Positions 1 through 10,091 of a stretch of 64,000 nt of DNA are shown piece by piece (within the stretch, counting starts at the first letter, position 1; the number at the start of each line of letters is the position of its first letter). Where the stretch lies: contig CAJJBE010000002.1 in assembly GCA_905182335.1 (NCBI GenBank), positions 194,501 through 258,500 of the forward strand. Reading direction: 5' to 3'. The position numbers and the translations under genes were made by a program. This stretch comes from Flavobacteriales bacterium UBA4466 (GTDB lineage Bacteria > Bacteroidota > Bacteroidia > Flavobacteriales_D > Crocinitomicaceae). The notes beneath the pieces were generated by a model that saw only the letters and a list, made by a program, of their open reading frames with translations, was not told where the DNA came from and did not search any database.

Positions 1-1740
<1,740 letters not shown>

Positions 1741-1796
1741 TTATTGTCCGTTTAATTTTGAAACTGATGTATTTGGAGGTTAGAATTCTTCAAATA

Positions 1797-1827
1797 CAAA
1801 TGTACTGCTTGTCTCAGACATTGTCAA
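1797..1827 (-). promoter_or_regulatory. Predicted Bacteroidota-type promoter of icd
   Basis: On the minus strand a TTG (1827-1825) is followed after 20 bases by TACATTTG (1804-1797). This is an exact match to the Bacteroidota -7 consensus TAnnTTTG with a -33 TTG. It lies 66 bases before the icd start. It is predicted from the motif only. Confidence 0.55.
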
Positions 1828-1902
1828 TAAGAAAGAGATGTGATTTCACTTCAATACCCTATAAATTAAGATTGAATGATAAATGGGATTCTCTGATGTA
1901 AA

Positions 1903-2484
1903 CTATTGTAAACTTTTAGTTAGAAAAGTCACCATTTTAGTAGTTGCTCGTGCACGGTGGCTGTACTTGTTTTTTTCATCTATACTCATCTCCGCAAATG
2001 TATTACCACAATTTTCAGGCTCAAAGATGGGGTCGTATCCAAATCCATTTTCACCACGTTTCTCTCTTAAAATAGTTCCGTTTACGATTCCTTCAAACTC
2101 ATGAGTAGTTCCATTCAGCTTTAGAGCGATGACTGTCTTGAAACGTGCAGACCGATCAGTATGTGACTCTAGTTTTTCTAATACTAGCGTCATGTTGTCT
2201 TCATCGCTTCGTTGAAATCCTGCATATCGTGCAGAATAAACGCCAGGCTCTCCATTTAATGCAGTAATTTCTAAGCCTGTATCGTCTGCAAAACAGTCAA
2301 TATTGAAATGCGCTTTAATATAATTAGCCTTTTGTAAGGCATTCCCTCTTATGGTGTCAGATGTTTCCGGGATATCTTCTTTTAGGTCGATATCTTTTAA
2401 TGTAATGATTTCAATTTCCTCTGGGAGAAGATGCTTAATTTCATTCGACTTATTTATATTAGCTGTTGCAAATAATATTTTCAT
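1903..2484 (-). CDS. rdgB: Non-canonical purine NTP pyrophosphatase (RdgB/HAM1)
   Basis: This protein hydrolyses ITP, dITP and XTP to the monophosphates and so keeps deaminated purines out of DNA and RNA. Its 193 residues match the usual family length. It shows the N-terminal nucleotide-binding motif FATANINKSNEI (residues 5-16), SDTIRGNALQKA, and the catalytic and metal-binding segment FADDTGLEI followed by GEPGVYSARYAG. The ATG at 2484 overlaps the stop of the preceding 45-codon gene (ATGA overlap), which suggests translational coupling at the end of the polysaccharide operon. The protein is cytoplasmic and probably housekeeping rather than part of the polysaccharide pathway. Confidence 0.96.
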   Translation of the reverse strand: MKILFATANINKSNEIKHLLPEEIEIITLKDIDLKEDIPETSDTIRGNALQKANYIKAHFNIDCFADDTGLEITALNGEPGVYSARYAGFQRSDEDNMTLVLEKLESHTDRSARFKTVIALKLNGTTHEFEGIVNGTILREKRGENGFGYDPIFEPENCGNTFAEMSIDEKNKYSHRARATTKMVTFLTKSLQ

Positions 2485-2618
2485 GACTTAAATAGATTTA
2501 AATATTTGTTTGAATTCGCACGTACAGAATAGCCTTCCTTTACGGTTTCATTTCCTTTAGGACCAATTTTTTTCTCAGTAGGATGTCTGTTATTAATTTT
2601 CTTAGTATGCTTTCCCAT
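2481..2618 (-). CDS. Small basic protein of unknown function, 45 residues
   Basis: This short open frame begins MGKHTKKINNRHP and ends NKYLNLFKS. It is rich in Lys, Asn and Arg and has no membrane segment or cysteines. Its ATG overlaps the stop of the upstream small frame (TAATG) and its stop overlaps the rdgB start (ATGA). Such tight double coupling argues that it is translated. I do not recognise the family. The strongest evidence is the gene arrangement, not homology. Confidence 0.55.
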   Translation of the reverse strand: MGKHTKKINNRHPTEKKIGPKGNETVKEGYSVRANSNKYLNLFKS

Positions 2619-2851
2619 TATTCATTAGAGTCATACAAAAAACCATTACTGTCGTCTTCAATTACCTCTGTATTTACCTGAACGGGATACATCAAAGCTG
2701 ATATTTCTAGTGCCATGTATCGAAGACCTTTAAATCCGCATTTACCAAGCGAACATTCAGAGTCTTCTATAGGCACTAGGGCAACACTTATTTTGGATAG
2801 ATATTCTATTTCACTAGGCTTACTCCAAGTGATTTAATCTAACAAGGCCAT
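2618..2851 (-). pseudogene. Small gene with an in-frame stop at codon 6 (broken, or using a non-ATG start)
   Basis: From an ATG at 2851 the frame reads MALLD, then TAA (2836-2834). It continues open in the same frame for 71 more codons to a stop at 2620-2618, which overlaps the next ATG. The downstream part contains the cysteine pair SECSLGKCGFKGLRYMALE and an acidic C-terminus ending in FLYDSNE, so it looks like real protein. There is no ATG between the stop and the methionine about 35 codons further on; a GTG is available in the ALVPIE stretch. It lies 23 bases after the Wzc-like gene. It could be a recent nonsense mutation, a sequencing error, or a functional gene with an alternative start. 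The function is unknown. Confidence 0.45.
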
Positions 2852-2874
2852 TGATATATGTAAGTGCTTTATTA

Positions 2875-5292
2875 TTACTTAGAATATAATCTTGCAATGC
2901 GGCGGAAGAATGATTTTCTCTTATTATTTTCGTCATCATGGCCATAATCATCACCGTAACCGTAACCGTAACCGTAACCGTAAGAATAACCGTAATAATT
3001 TCGCTTATTTTGATCCTTCATATCATTCAGTACAATAGCGATATTTTTTATTTTAGAAGTTGTATGTAATTTTTTTGGAATTTGCATCAATCGTTTGTCA
3101 GCAAAATTTGCGCGAGCTATATAAAGAGTTAGATCTACATGGGGTGTAATCAACTGTGTGTCGGCAACCATTCCTATTGGTGCAGTATCAATTATGATAT
3201 AATCGTAATCATGACGTATAGAGTCAATAAGTTCTTTCGTGCGCAAAGAATGCAATAGTTCACTAGGATTCGGAGGGATAGGCCCCGAAAGAATAAAGCT
3301 TAAGCTTGTATATTCTTCATGTTGATTGATGATTTCTTGGTGAGTTATTTGATGATTGATCAAGTAGTTTGTTACCCCTGTCGATAGAGAGCTGTCTAAT
3401 AATTTAGTCAACTTTGGGGCGCGTAAGTCCATTCCGATAATCAATACTTTTTTATGCGTTAAACTAATTGAAACAGCTAGGTTGTAGGCGATAAATGTTT
3501 TTCCCTCACCTTTAACTGAAGATGTAACTGCAATTACCTTGGCACCCTCCTTCTTTTCATATAATAAGAAATTCATATTGGTTCGTAACATCCGAAAAGC
3601 TTCTGAGATTGCAGAACGTTGCGACGTGTCTACTACGAGATCATTACCGGAGTTGTTTTCTGGAATTGCTCCAGCGAATGGTAAGTCTGTTTTTTCAATA
3701 TCTTTGGTACTTCTTATCTTATTGTCGAGTAAATCATTTAAATAAATGATCCCTATTGGGATTAATAGTCCTAAAAAAAGCGCACTTAGAAAAGCTATTT
3801 TTTTATTTGGAGAAACGCTTAGACCATTAGAGTATGGGTTGTCTATAATTATAGTATTACCAAGTGTTGCAGCCATGGAAATTTCATTTTCCTCACGTTT
3901 CTGTAACAGATATAGGTACAAGTTTTCTTTAATTTGTTGTTGGCGAGCAATAGATCGATATTCACGCTCATATTCAGGAATAGAAGCGATTTTTGATTTA
4001 TTTAGGCGTTCTTTTGACTTCAATGCTTTTACTTCAATCTGTAAGCTTGAACGCATATTGTTTAAGCTAGCGGATAAACTTACTTTTATACCACTAAGCT
4101 CTTCCTTCATTGACTTTATTACAGGATTATTTTCGTTAGAAGCTTTGAGTAATCTATTACGTTCTAACGCCTTGGTGTTATATTGGAGAATAGTTGCAGG
4201 TATTGAGGGGTCTTGAAACCCTAAGTTAGATGGAAGTAAGACACCGTATTCTGTCTGTTTTGCTAAGTAAACGGCCATGTATTCAGTTAGCTCTAACTGA
4301 ATAGAAGCTTGCGTAATTTTACTTTCTAACTCCTTGTTCTTTTCAATAAACAATTGCGCATCTGAGCTCAGGTCGGTTAAGTTTTTTGCTGTCTTGTAAT
4401 TTTGACCTTTAATTTCTACTAACGACAGTTCTTCGGTAATGACTGCCATACGCTCATTGATGAAGTCACTCGTAGTCTTAGTGATTGCAGATTTATCGTC
4501 TATTTCATTTTTCTCATGTAAGAGAATTAGCATATTAATAATAGCGTTGTTTTCATCAATATTCGGTCCTTCAAGGGAAATCCTCAAAACGGAGGAATTC
4601 TCATTAACAGCAATAATCTTTATTTTTTCCTGAAGTTCTAAAGCTTGCATCTGTAATGGAAGTATTTTTACAGAAAACAATTTACTTGCAAATTTATTCG
4701 GTTGGTAGGAATCTGTTTTTTCTATTACAATTTTACCAATTTTGGAGTCAAAGGCTTTTCCGAAAGTAAAAGTTCCAAATTCTTCATAATCACTCTCTTC
4801 CTGTAAAGAAAAAGTATTAGCACTTTTGATTTTTAGCGACCAATCTACTTCTTGATTATATAGTAAACTGTCATTTATTGAGCTATGAAGAGATATTGGT
4901 GATTCAAATAAGCTAGGGTAGTTCTCGGCGTCTTTTAGTCTTATTTGAATATTCAATTTTAATTCCTTTGAAACTTGTTTCAGCAAGGTTAAGGATTGAA
5001 AGAGTTCCATTTCATTCTCTAAATTCACATTTCCGGAAGACAGACCAAGGTCCTCAAAAATAGACATGTTTGAAGATACCCCACTACTCTCAGAGTCTTT
5101 GATTAAGACTTTTGCTTTAGATTTATATTGTGTCGTTTGGGTATTCAAGTAGCTAAAAGCGATTACTGTACAAATGAAAATAGATATAGCCATCCATTGC
5201 CAATGCAGCAGGTAATGAATCAACAAATCTTTTATGTTGACTTCTTGTTTATCTTGTTCTTTAAAGAGTGAATTGGTATTCTGTTCTGACAT
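2875..5292 (-). CDS. Polysaccharide co-polymerase and BY-type tyrosine autokinase (Wzc-like)
   Basis: This 805-residue inner-membrane protein is of the type that controls polysaccharide chain length and export together with an outer-membrane Wza-like channel. It has an N-terminal Wzz-type segment with a membrane helix near residues 25-50, long periplasmic coiled coils (about 270-450), and a second helix near 500-520. The cytoplasmic kinase follows. It has Walker A SSVKGEGKT (around 592), Walker A' VLIIGMDLRAPK (around 617), and Walker B YDYIIIDTAPIG (around 697). The C-terminus is a tyrosine cluster of alternating Gly-Tyr, encoded by a hexanucleotide repeat, and is the expected autophosphorylation site. 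Its ATG directly abuts the stop of the Wza-like gene. The family call is firm; which polysaccharide it serves is inferred from context. Confidence 0.93.
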   Translation of the reverse strand: MSEQNTNSLFKEQDKQEVNIKDLLIHYLLHWQWMAISIFICTVIAFSYLNTQTTQYKSKAKVLIKDSESSGVSSNMSIFEDLGLSSGNVNLENEMELFQSLTLLKQVSKELKLNIQIRLKDAENYPSLFESPISLHSSINDSLLYNQEVDWSLKIKSANTFSLQEESDYEEFGTFTFGKAFDSKIGKIVIEKTDSYQPNKFASKLFSVKILPLQMQALELQEKIKIIAVNENSSVLRISLEGPNIDENNAIINMLILLHEKNEIDDKSAITKTTSDFINERMAVITEELSLVEIKGQNYKTAKNLTDLSSDAQLFIEKNKELESKITQASIQLELTEYMAVYLAKQTEYGVLLPSNLGFQDPSIPATILQYNTKALERNRLLKASNENNPVIKSMKEELSGIKVSLSASLNNMRSSLQIEVKALKSKERLNKSKIASIPEYEREYRSIARQQQIKENLYLYLLQKREENEISMAATLGNTIIIDNPYSNGLSVSPNKKIAFLSALFLGLLIPIGIIYLNDLLDNKIRSTKDIEKTDLPFAGAIPENNSGNDLVVDTSQRSAISEAFRMLRTNMNFLLYEKKEGAKVIAVTSSVKGEGKTFIAYNLAVSISLTHKKVLIIGMDLRAPKLTKLLDSSLSTGVTNYLINHQITHQEIINQHEEYTSLSFILSGPIPPNPSELLHSLRTKELIDSIRHDYDYIIIDTAPIGMVADTQLITPHVDLTLYIARANFADKRLMQIPKKLHTTSKIKNIAIVLNDMKDQNKRNYYGYSYGYGYGYGYGDDYGHDDENNKRKSFFRRIARLYSK
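2954..2983 (-). repeat. Five perfect copies of hexamer CCGTAA (plus-strand form) encoding Gly-Tyr repeats
   Basis: Five perfect tandem copies of the hexamer encode the Gly-Tyr repeats in the Wzc-like tyrosine tail. A change in copy number would stay in frame and would alter the number of tyrosines. Confidence 0.9.
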
Positions 5293-6075
5293 TTAATTGG
5301 AAATTAATGCAATTGTTGTAATGACCAAAGAAGTCAGTGAAATAAATACGGAACCAGTTGTTTTCCATATTGTGGCATTTGAACGCGATGCGGCATTTGG
5401 CTCAATATAAACCACGTCATTTTGCTGTAAGTAATATATTGGCGAGTTAAATAGTTTATTGTCAGTTAAGTCAGCACGAAACTCTTGTTTTTCACCGTTA
5501 TTGTCACGGATGACTAAAACATTGTTGCGTACTCCTGTTATCGTTAAATCACCGGCTAAACCTATTGCTTCTATGATTGTAACACGCTCGTTAGGAATTT
5601 TAAAGCTTCCGGGTCTATTAACATCTCCTAGCACGGTTACTTTATAGTTTAATATCTGTATGTTAACCACTGGGTCTTTTAAATAGGTACTGAGTTTTCT
5701 TTGAAGCATAGCAGCTAAATCCATTCGGCTTAGTCCCGCAACTTTAAGCGTGCCAAGTACAGGCATTTGGATATTGCCATTTGCATCAATAAGGTAACCA
5801 GTTTTTTCGTTGTTACCTTGGTAGTATCCGTTGTTTGTATTACCTGAGTTACCAAGAATAGGAGGTAAATTGAAAACAGTGACTACCTCTGGACTTTCGC
5901 CCGCCACTGTGATTGAAATAAAATCATCTATTTTCAGTGTGGGTGTAAAGTTGGCTTGTCCTTCTCCGCTCATTTCGTTTTGAAAGTATACAATTTGCTT
6001 ATGTGTTTGACACGATGTTAAAAGTAACATTGAGATCATTATAAAACAGAAAGAGGGATATAATAGTTTTAGCAT
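5293..6075 (-). CDS. Polysaccharide export outer-membrane lipoprotein (Wza/SLBB family)
   Basis: This 260-residue protein is the predicted outer-membrane export component paired with the Wzc-like kinase. The N-terminus is a lipoprotein signal ending LLLTSC, with the lipidated Cys at residue 22. A poly-export domain follows (KIDDFISITVAGESPE and NIQMPVLGTLKVAGLSR). Next is an SLBB domain (VTVLGDVNRPGSFKIPNER and TIIEAIGLAGDLTITG). The C-terminus has a hydrophobic stretch (about 238-258) preceded by the FQ-like YYLQQNDVVYIEPN. The gene is flanked by the WecA-like gene (59 bp away) and the Wzc-like gene (abutting), so all three probably form one transcript. Confidence 0.93.
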   Translation of the reverse strand: MLKLLYPSFCFIMISMLLLTSCQTHKQIVYFQNEMSGEGQANFTPTLKIDDFISITVAGESPEVVTVFNLPPILGNSGNTNNGYYQGNNEKTGYLIDANGNIQMPVLGTLKVAGLSRMDLAAMLQRKLSTYLKDPVVNIQILNYKVTVLGDVNRPGSFKIPNERVTIIEAIGLAGDLTITGVRNNVLVIRDNNGEKQEFRADLTDNKLFNSPIYYLQQNDVVYIEPNAASRSNATIWKTTGSVFISLTSLVITTIALISN

Positions 6076-6134
6076 TACAGTATATTATTACATACAAATA
6101 TAGAGGATTAATAAGCGTATACCAAGAGTTGAGA

Positions 6135-7253
6135 TTAAATATTTTTTGATGAAAAGGTTCCAGTTTCCATTAACGTTTCCGTCCCCTTTTTAATGTCATG
6201 ACTCCATTTGGTTGAAACCCATGTTATGGAAGAGAGAGTTATAGCTAAGAATATGAGTAGCGAAGGAAGCCCGAAGTCTCCAATAATTATAACAATAGAA
6301 ATAATGAGTATTAAAAAACTCAGGAAGCTTAGAGCAAAGGATGCTCTTCTATGTGACCAATTTAATTTGTCAATGATGACATGGTGAAGGTGTTTTCTAT
6401 CGGCAGATAGCGCTGGTCTACCTTCTATAAGTCTTATAATAAAAACGCGAATTACATCATAAATAGGAAGTAATATAATTATACCCATTAATAGTGGGAT
6501 ATATTTTTGATGGAAAGGAAGAGTATTTAAATTAGCATCTAGAGATAGTAATCGAATACTCATTATAGATATCAAAAAACCAATAAGAAGGGAACCTGTA
6601 TCTCCCATGAATATTTTTTTACGTTCAGATAAATTGAAAAACAAAAAGCCTAATAGGGTTCCAATCATTGAAACTGCAGTTAATCCTAAAAAGTTGTTGT
6701 CGATCCAGAAAAAGCATATTGCAAGACAGGTTAGTGCAACTGTACCTAGTGAAGCTGCGAGGCCATCAATTCCATCGATAAGGTTGTAAGCATTAATGAT
6801 AGTAATCATAATTAGTAGCGATAAGGGTTTTCCGATCCAAATTGGAATGCTAAATATTTCTAAAAAACCATTAAGGTTGTCGAAGTCAAAGGCAGGATGA
6901 TTTAAAACAAAGCAGCAGGCAAGGATTTGACCCCCGAACTTTATTTTTGGACTCAATCCAACTAGGTCATCTTTTAATCCCATGAAAAACATTAGTGTAG
7001 CACCAGGTAAAATAGATTTCGAAATAGTTAAATCATCAAATTGATCAGTGAAATAAAGTGTAAATATGAATATAATGTAAAAAGCTATTCCCCCTAGGCT
7101 AGGTGTGGATTTTAAATGAGAACTTCGATTGTTTGGCTGATCCATTAATCCCTTAGAAGAACTTATTTTTGAAACTTTAGGGATAAGATAAGCGGATGCT
7201 AGAAAGCAACAACAAAACAAGCCGAAAGTATATATCATGATGTCTGTAATCAT
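6135..7253 (-). CDS. WecA/MraY-family undecaprenyl-phosphate sugar-1-phosphate transferase
   Basis: This polytopic membrane enzyme (372 residues, about ten helices) belongs to the family that transfers a sugar-1-phosphate from a UDP-sugar to undecaprenyl phosphate, the first step of repeat-unit synthesis. Diagnostic motifs are present: SSHLKSTPSLGGIAF near the start, FFMGLKDD, the catalytic NAYNLIDGIDGLAAS, FMGDTGSLLIGF, and the sugar-recognition segment SADRKHLHH. The ATG at 7253 is preceded by a promoter-like sequence. It is the first gene of the block that continues with the Wza- and Wzc-like genes. The exact donor sugar cannot be read from the sequence. Confidence 0.92.
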   Translation of the reverse strand: MITDIMIYTFGLFCCCFLASAYLIPKVSKISSSKGLMDQPNNRSSHLKSTPSLGGIAFYIIFIFTLYFTDQFDDLTISKSILPGATLMFFMGLKDDLVGLSPKIKFGGQILACCFVLNHPAFDFDNLNGFLEIFSIPIWIGKPLSLLIMITIINAYNLIDGIDGLAASLGTVALTCLAICFFWIDNNFLGLTAVSMIGTLLGFLFFNLSERKKIFMGDTGSLLIGFLISIMSIRLLSLDANLNTLPFHQKYIPLLMGIIILLPIYDVIRVFIIRLIEGRPALSADRKHLHHVIIDKLNWSHRRASFALSFLSFLILIISIVIIIGDFGLPSLLIFLAITLSSITWVSTKWSHDIKKGTETLMETGTFSSKNI

Positions 7254-7304
7254 AGTATTAATTTAGTTAAATTAAAATTGTAATTATCACCAATATTGAA
7301 TGTA

Positions 7305-7333
7305 CAAAGATTAAATTACATTTTAAATAGCAA
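7305..7333 (-). promoter_or_regulatory. Predicted promoter of the WecA-Wza-Wzc block
   Basis: On the minus strand TTG (7333-7331) is followed after 17 bases by TAATCTTTG (7313-7305). This resembles TAnnTTTG with one extra base. It lies about 50 bases before the ATG at 7253. It is a motif-based prediction. Confidence 0.4.
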
Positions 7334-7517
7334 TGAATATTAGGGTATTATGAATGAATATTAAGTGTAAAAGGGTTAACATAGTAAGTATATTTACTTA
7401 ACAATCTATTTAGAGTCAACCTCCCACCTTTTTCGTTCTATTATATTTGAAGGGTGTATGAACACTCACCATTTACACTCGCGTATTTACGCTGTATATT
7501 TCCTTACCTTAAAACCG

Positions 7518-7543
7518 ATATATATATATATATATATATATAT
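7518..7543. repeat. (AT)13 dinucleotide tract
   Basis: Thirteen uninterrupted AT units lie between two polysaccharide genes. Tracts of this kind can change length by slippage, and this one lies about 190 bases upstream of the predicted WecA-block promoter. Confidence 0.95.
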
Positions 7544-7669
7544 GAACGTGACTGTAATCATTGAATACTTCACTTGAATTGTTAGTTCAGATATTATTTA
7601 TAAAGTAAAGAAAACCTGTACTTTTTATAAGAAAATAAATTGTTGAATTTGGCGTAGCGGATTATATTA

Positions 7670-8761
7670 TTAACTTTCAAGTGAGAATAAGCATCCATAT
7701 TGTTCTGAGATTACTTTCCAAGTATACCTTTCGCTTGCGATAGATTTCATATCCTTGGCAATAGTCTCAACCTCCTCTTTTTTTAGACTTCGTACTAATT
7801 TAATTAAATCGCTAGGACTCTTGAAATAGCGAGCTTTATTTGCCGTAGATTCAATATTATAATTGACTCCAAAGGCAATAATCGGTAGTTCTAAATTCAT
7901 AGCTTCAACCAAAGAAGGATTTGTACCACCCGCGCTATGTCCATGTATATAAAGATAGCAATTAGACCTTATTTGGTTTAGGATATTCTGATTATATATA
8001 GGGTCTAATAAATAGATATTGTTGTAGGTATTAAATTTAAATTTTAATTTTCTCCCATAATTACTATTGTCCCAGTTTCCAACTATTACAATATTTAGTT
8101 CTTGAATATGAGAAAATGCTTCTAATATAATGTGTAAATTATTTTCTGGCTCAATCCTAGAAACGTTAAAAGCATATTTTTCATTTAAAAAAGGGTATTC
8201 ACTGGATACTTCGGCTGTAAGTTCTTCTTTATTTGTATGGTCAGCCCCATAAGCAATTAGCTCGGGCTGAACACCATAAGTTGTTTTCACATATTGCTCA
8301 ATTACTTTATTATCAGCAATGATTAGATCTGCGTTTTTAACTGCAAATTTTTCTGAAAGTTTCAAAAACCATTTTGCATAAGATTTCCATTTATCTCTTT
8401 TCCACTCAAGACCATCTATATGAACAATGAGTTTTTTTCTGCTAAATGATTTTATCAATGGCAAGACTATGCAGCCCGATACTCCAAGGATTAGGATTGT
8501 GTCAGATTTGCGAGATGATTGTATTATTGAGATTATATCATAGGCAATACTTTGTATTCCGTTAGCTTTTAGATTAATGTATTTTAATTTAGCATGATTA
8601 TAACTAGAAGGTTTTTCAGGGTAGCTCTTTGAGCTGCAATACACAGTTAAATTGTAATCTCTTGCTAAGTGTTCAACAAGGTGCTCAACCAACGTTTCAA
8701 AACCGCCATATTTTGCTGGAATGCCAACGGTACCAATTATTGAAATATTTTTATTTAACAT
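7670..8761 (-). CDS. Family 4 glycosyltransferase with DUF1972 N-terminal domain
   Basis: This is a cytoplasmic glycosyltransferase predicted to add a sugar (rhamnosyltransferases are common in this subfamily) to the lipid-linked repeat unit. The DUF1972 signature IIGTVGIPAKYGGFETLVEHL-like segment is at the extreme N-terminus, including the glycine-rich acceptor-side loop. The C-terminal half has the donor-binding GT4 segment (GHSAGGTNPSLVEAMNLELP), with a Glu where the EX7E motif is expected. I chose the ATG at 8761 (363 residues). An in-frame TTG at 8782 would add seven residues before the usual family start. It lies upstream of the (AT)13 gap and downstream of another GT4 gene. Confidence 0.88.
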   Translation of the reverse strand: MLNKNISIIGTVGIPAKYGGFETLVEHLVEHLARDYNLTVYCSSKSYPEKPSSYNHAKLKYINLKANGIQSIAYDIISIIQSSRKSDTILILGVSGCIVLPLIKSFSRKKLIVHIDGLEWKRDKWKSYAKWFLKLSEKFAVKNADLIIADNKVIEQYVKTTYGVQPELIAYGADHTNKEELTAEVSSEYPFLNEKYAFNVSRIEPENNLHIILEAFSHIQELNIVIVGNWDNSNYGRKLKFKFNTYNNIYLLDPIYNQNILNQIRSNCYLYIHGHSAGGTNPSLVEAMNLELPIIAFGVNYNIESTANKARYFKSPSDLIKLVRSLKKEEVETIAKDMKSIASERYTWKVISEQYGCLFSLES

Positions 8762-8919
8762 ATCGAAAATATTTTCACTCAAAATTTAATAGTTTAGTCA
8801 ACTCTTTTTTCTTTAAATAATTCACGCAGGGCTAGTACTCTTATTTCTGAAATAGTAGAATAATTAGTTCAATTTCATTTTTTTTTTGCATCAACATGTC
8901 TTATACCTTGGTTTAGCGG

Positions 8920-10017
8920 TTATAATTTTTTGTAAAAAGATAAAGTGGCTTTACCTATAACTTTCCAATCATATTTTTGAGAAATAATTTGTTTAGAATT
9001 TAAAGTGACGTTTGAAATTAATTCGGAATTTAAATTCAAAATACAATTTGCTAAACTCAAGCTATTACCAGATTCAAAGATAAATCCGTTTTGATTATTC
9101 GATATCACCTCTGTAAATGAGGGTAAATTCGAAACAATAACTGTTCTACCGTAGGAAAGGGTCAAAAGTAAAACCCCACTTTGGTATATTTTTTTATAAG
9201 GCATTACGATTATTGAGGCATTTTTATAAAATTGCTTTACATCGTCATCTTGAATATACTTAAAATGAGTAGTGACATATTTAGACAGACCCAACTCTTT
9301 TATTTTATTCTCGTAACGTTTTACATCTGTTTTCCATGGTCTTCCGGCTATAGTAAGATGATACTTATGATTCGTCTTAACCACTTCCGCCATGGCGTCA
9401 AGTAATAAGTCGACCCCTTTCACTTCTTTTATTTGTCCAAAAAACAGGATATTTATTATAGGTGAATTAATAGCCAATGGTTGTGGTTCTACAAATGGCA
9501 AATAATTCCCATGAGGAATAATAGATATGGGTCTATTGAAATTGAAGTTTTTTTCAAGTTCAGATTTAGAGAATTTATTATGAACAATGATGCCATCAAT
9601 TAACTTCAAGCACATTTTTGAAATTAATTTAAAGCTGCTTTTATGAAATGACTCGATATCATGTAGGGTAACTACTTTTTTTTGTTTGAAGAAAAAGGCT
9701 AAACCAAGTATAATCAGGTTCAGGGATCCTAAACTAAAAAATTGAAAGTGCAATACCTCAGACTTACTTCGTTTAGCAATTTTAAATGCTTTTAAATAAC
9801 CCACTAAAAAAAAAAAAAATTTATTAGGTCTCTTTTTGTCCCAAACATTTTTGAAAACATCTATAGTTTGTACATTTTGATAGTGGCGATATTTAGTTTT
9901 ACTTCCGGTATAGTATTTTACGGAACTAAAGTTATAGGCTAAACCATATGACAGGCCATAATCATAATAGTCCATGCCACCGTGCCCTCCTACAGGATCA
10001 ATTATGCTTATTTTCAT
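8920..10017 (-). CDS. Family 4 glycosyltransferase
   Basis: This 365-residue cytoplasmic GT-B glycosyltransferase presumably extends the polysaccharide repeat unit. The N-terminus begins MKISIIDPVGGHGGMDYYDY, with the glycine-rich acceptor-side loop. The C-terminal Rossmann domain shows NILFFGQIKEVKGVDLLLDA, HLTIAGRPW and the retaining-GT segment VLLLTLSYGRTVIVSNLPSF. A run of 14 T in the coding strand (9819-9806) encodes four Phe and part of the next codon, near residue 68. One base of slippage there would truncate the protein. The flanking DNA is very AT-rich. The sugar is unknown. Confidence 0.88.
   Translation of the reverse strand: MKISIIDPVGGHGGMDYYDYGLSYGLAYNFSSVKYYTGSKTKYRHYQNVQTIDVFKNVWDKKRPNKFFFFLVGYLKAFKIAKRSKSEVLHFQFFSLGSLNLIILGLAFFFKQKKVVTLHDIESFHKSSFKLISKMCLKLIDGIIVHNKFSKSELEKNFNFNRPISIIPHGNYLPFVEPQPLAINSPIINILFFGQIKEVKGVDLLLDAMAEVVKTNHKYHLTIAGRPWKTDVKRYENKIKELGLSKYVTTHFKYIQDDDVKQFYKNASIIVMPYKKIYQSGVLLLTLSYGRTVIVSNLPSFTEVISNNQNGFIFESGNSLSLANCILNLNSELISNVTLNSKQIISQKYDWKVIGKATLSFYKKL
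9806..9819 (-). repeat. 14-base homopolymer inside the GT4 coding region
   Basis: Fourteen consecutive A on the plus strand (T on the coding strand) lie about 200 bases into the glycosyltransferase gene. A single-base length change would shift the frame. At 13 T the next codon becomes TAG. Confidence 0.85.
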
Positions 10018-10091
10018 TATTTTATACGTACTTGAAATTGAATATAGTTTGTATCAATTATCTTTTTTAGTAGCTCTGGCTTTGTTATTTG

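Larger units (their letters stand above)
7254..7669. other. 416-bp intergenic region in the polysaccharide locus
   Basis: The region separates the DUF1972 glycosyltransferase from the WecA-like gene. It holds a predicted promoter for the WecA-like gene, a perfect (AT)13 tract, and a weak imperfect hairpin near 7600-7632. No coding frame was found in it. Confidence 0.7.

Noticed and set aside
3746..4216. 156-codon plus-strand frame inside the Wzc-like gene
   Set aside because: It is antisense to a firmly identified gene, and its low-complexity Ser/Leu/Phe composition is typical of a shadow frame.
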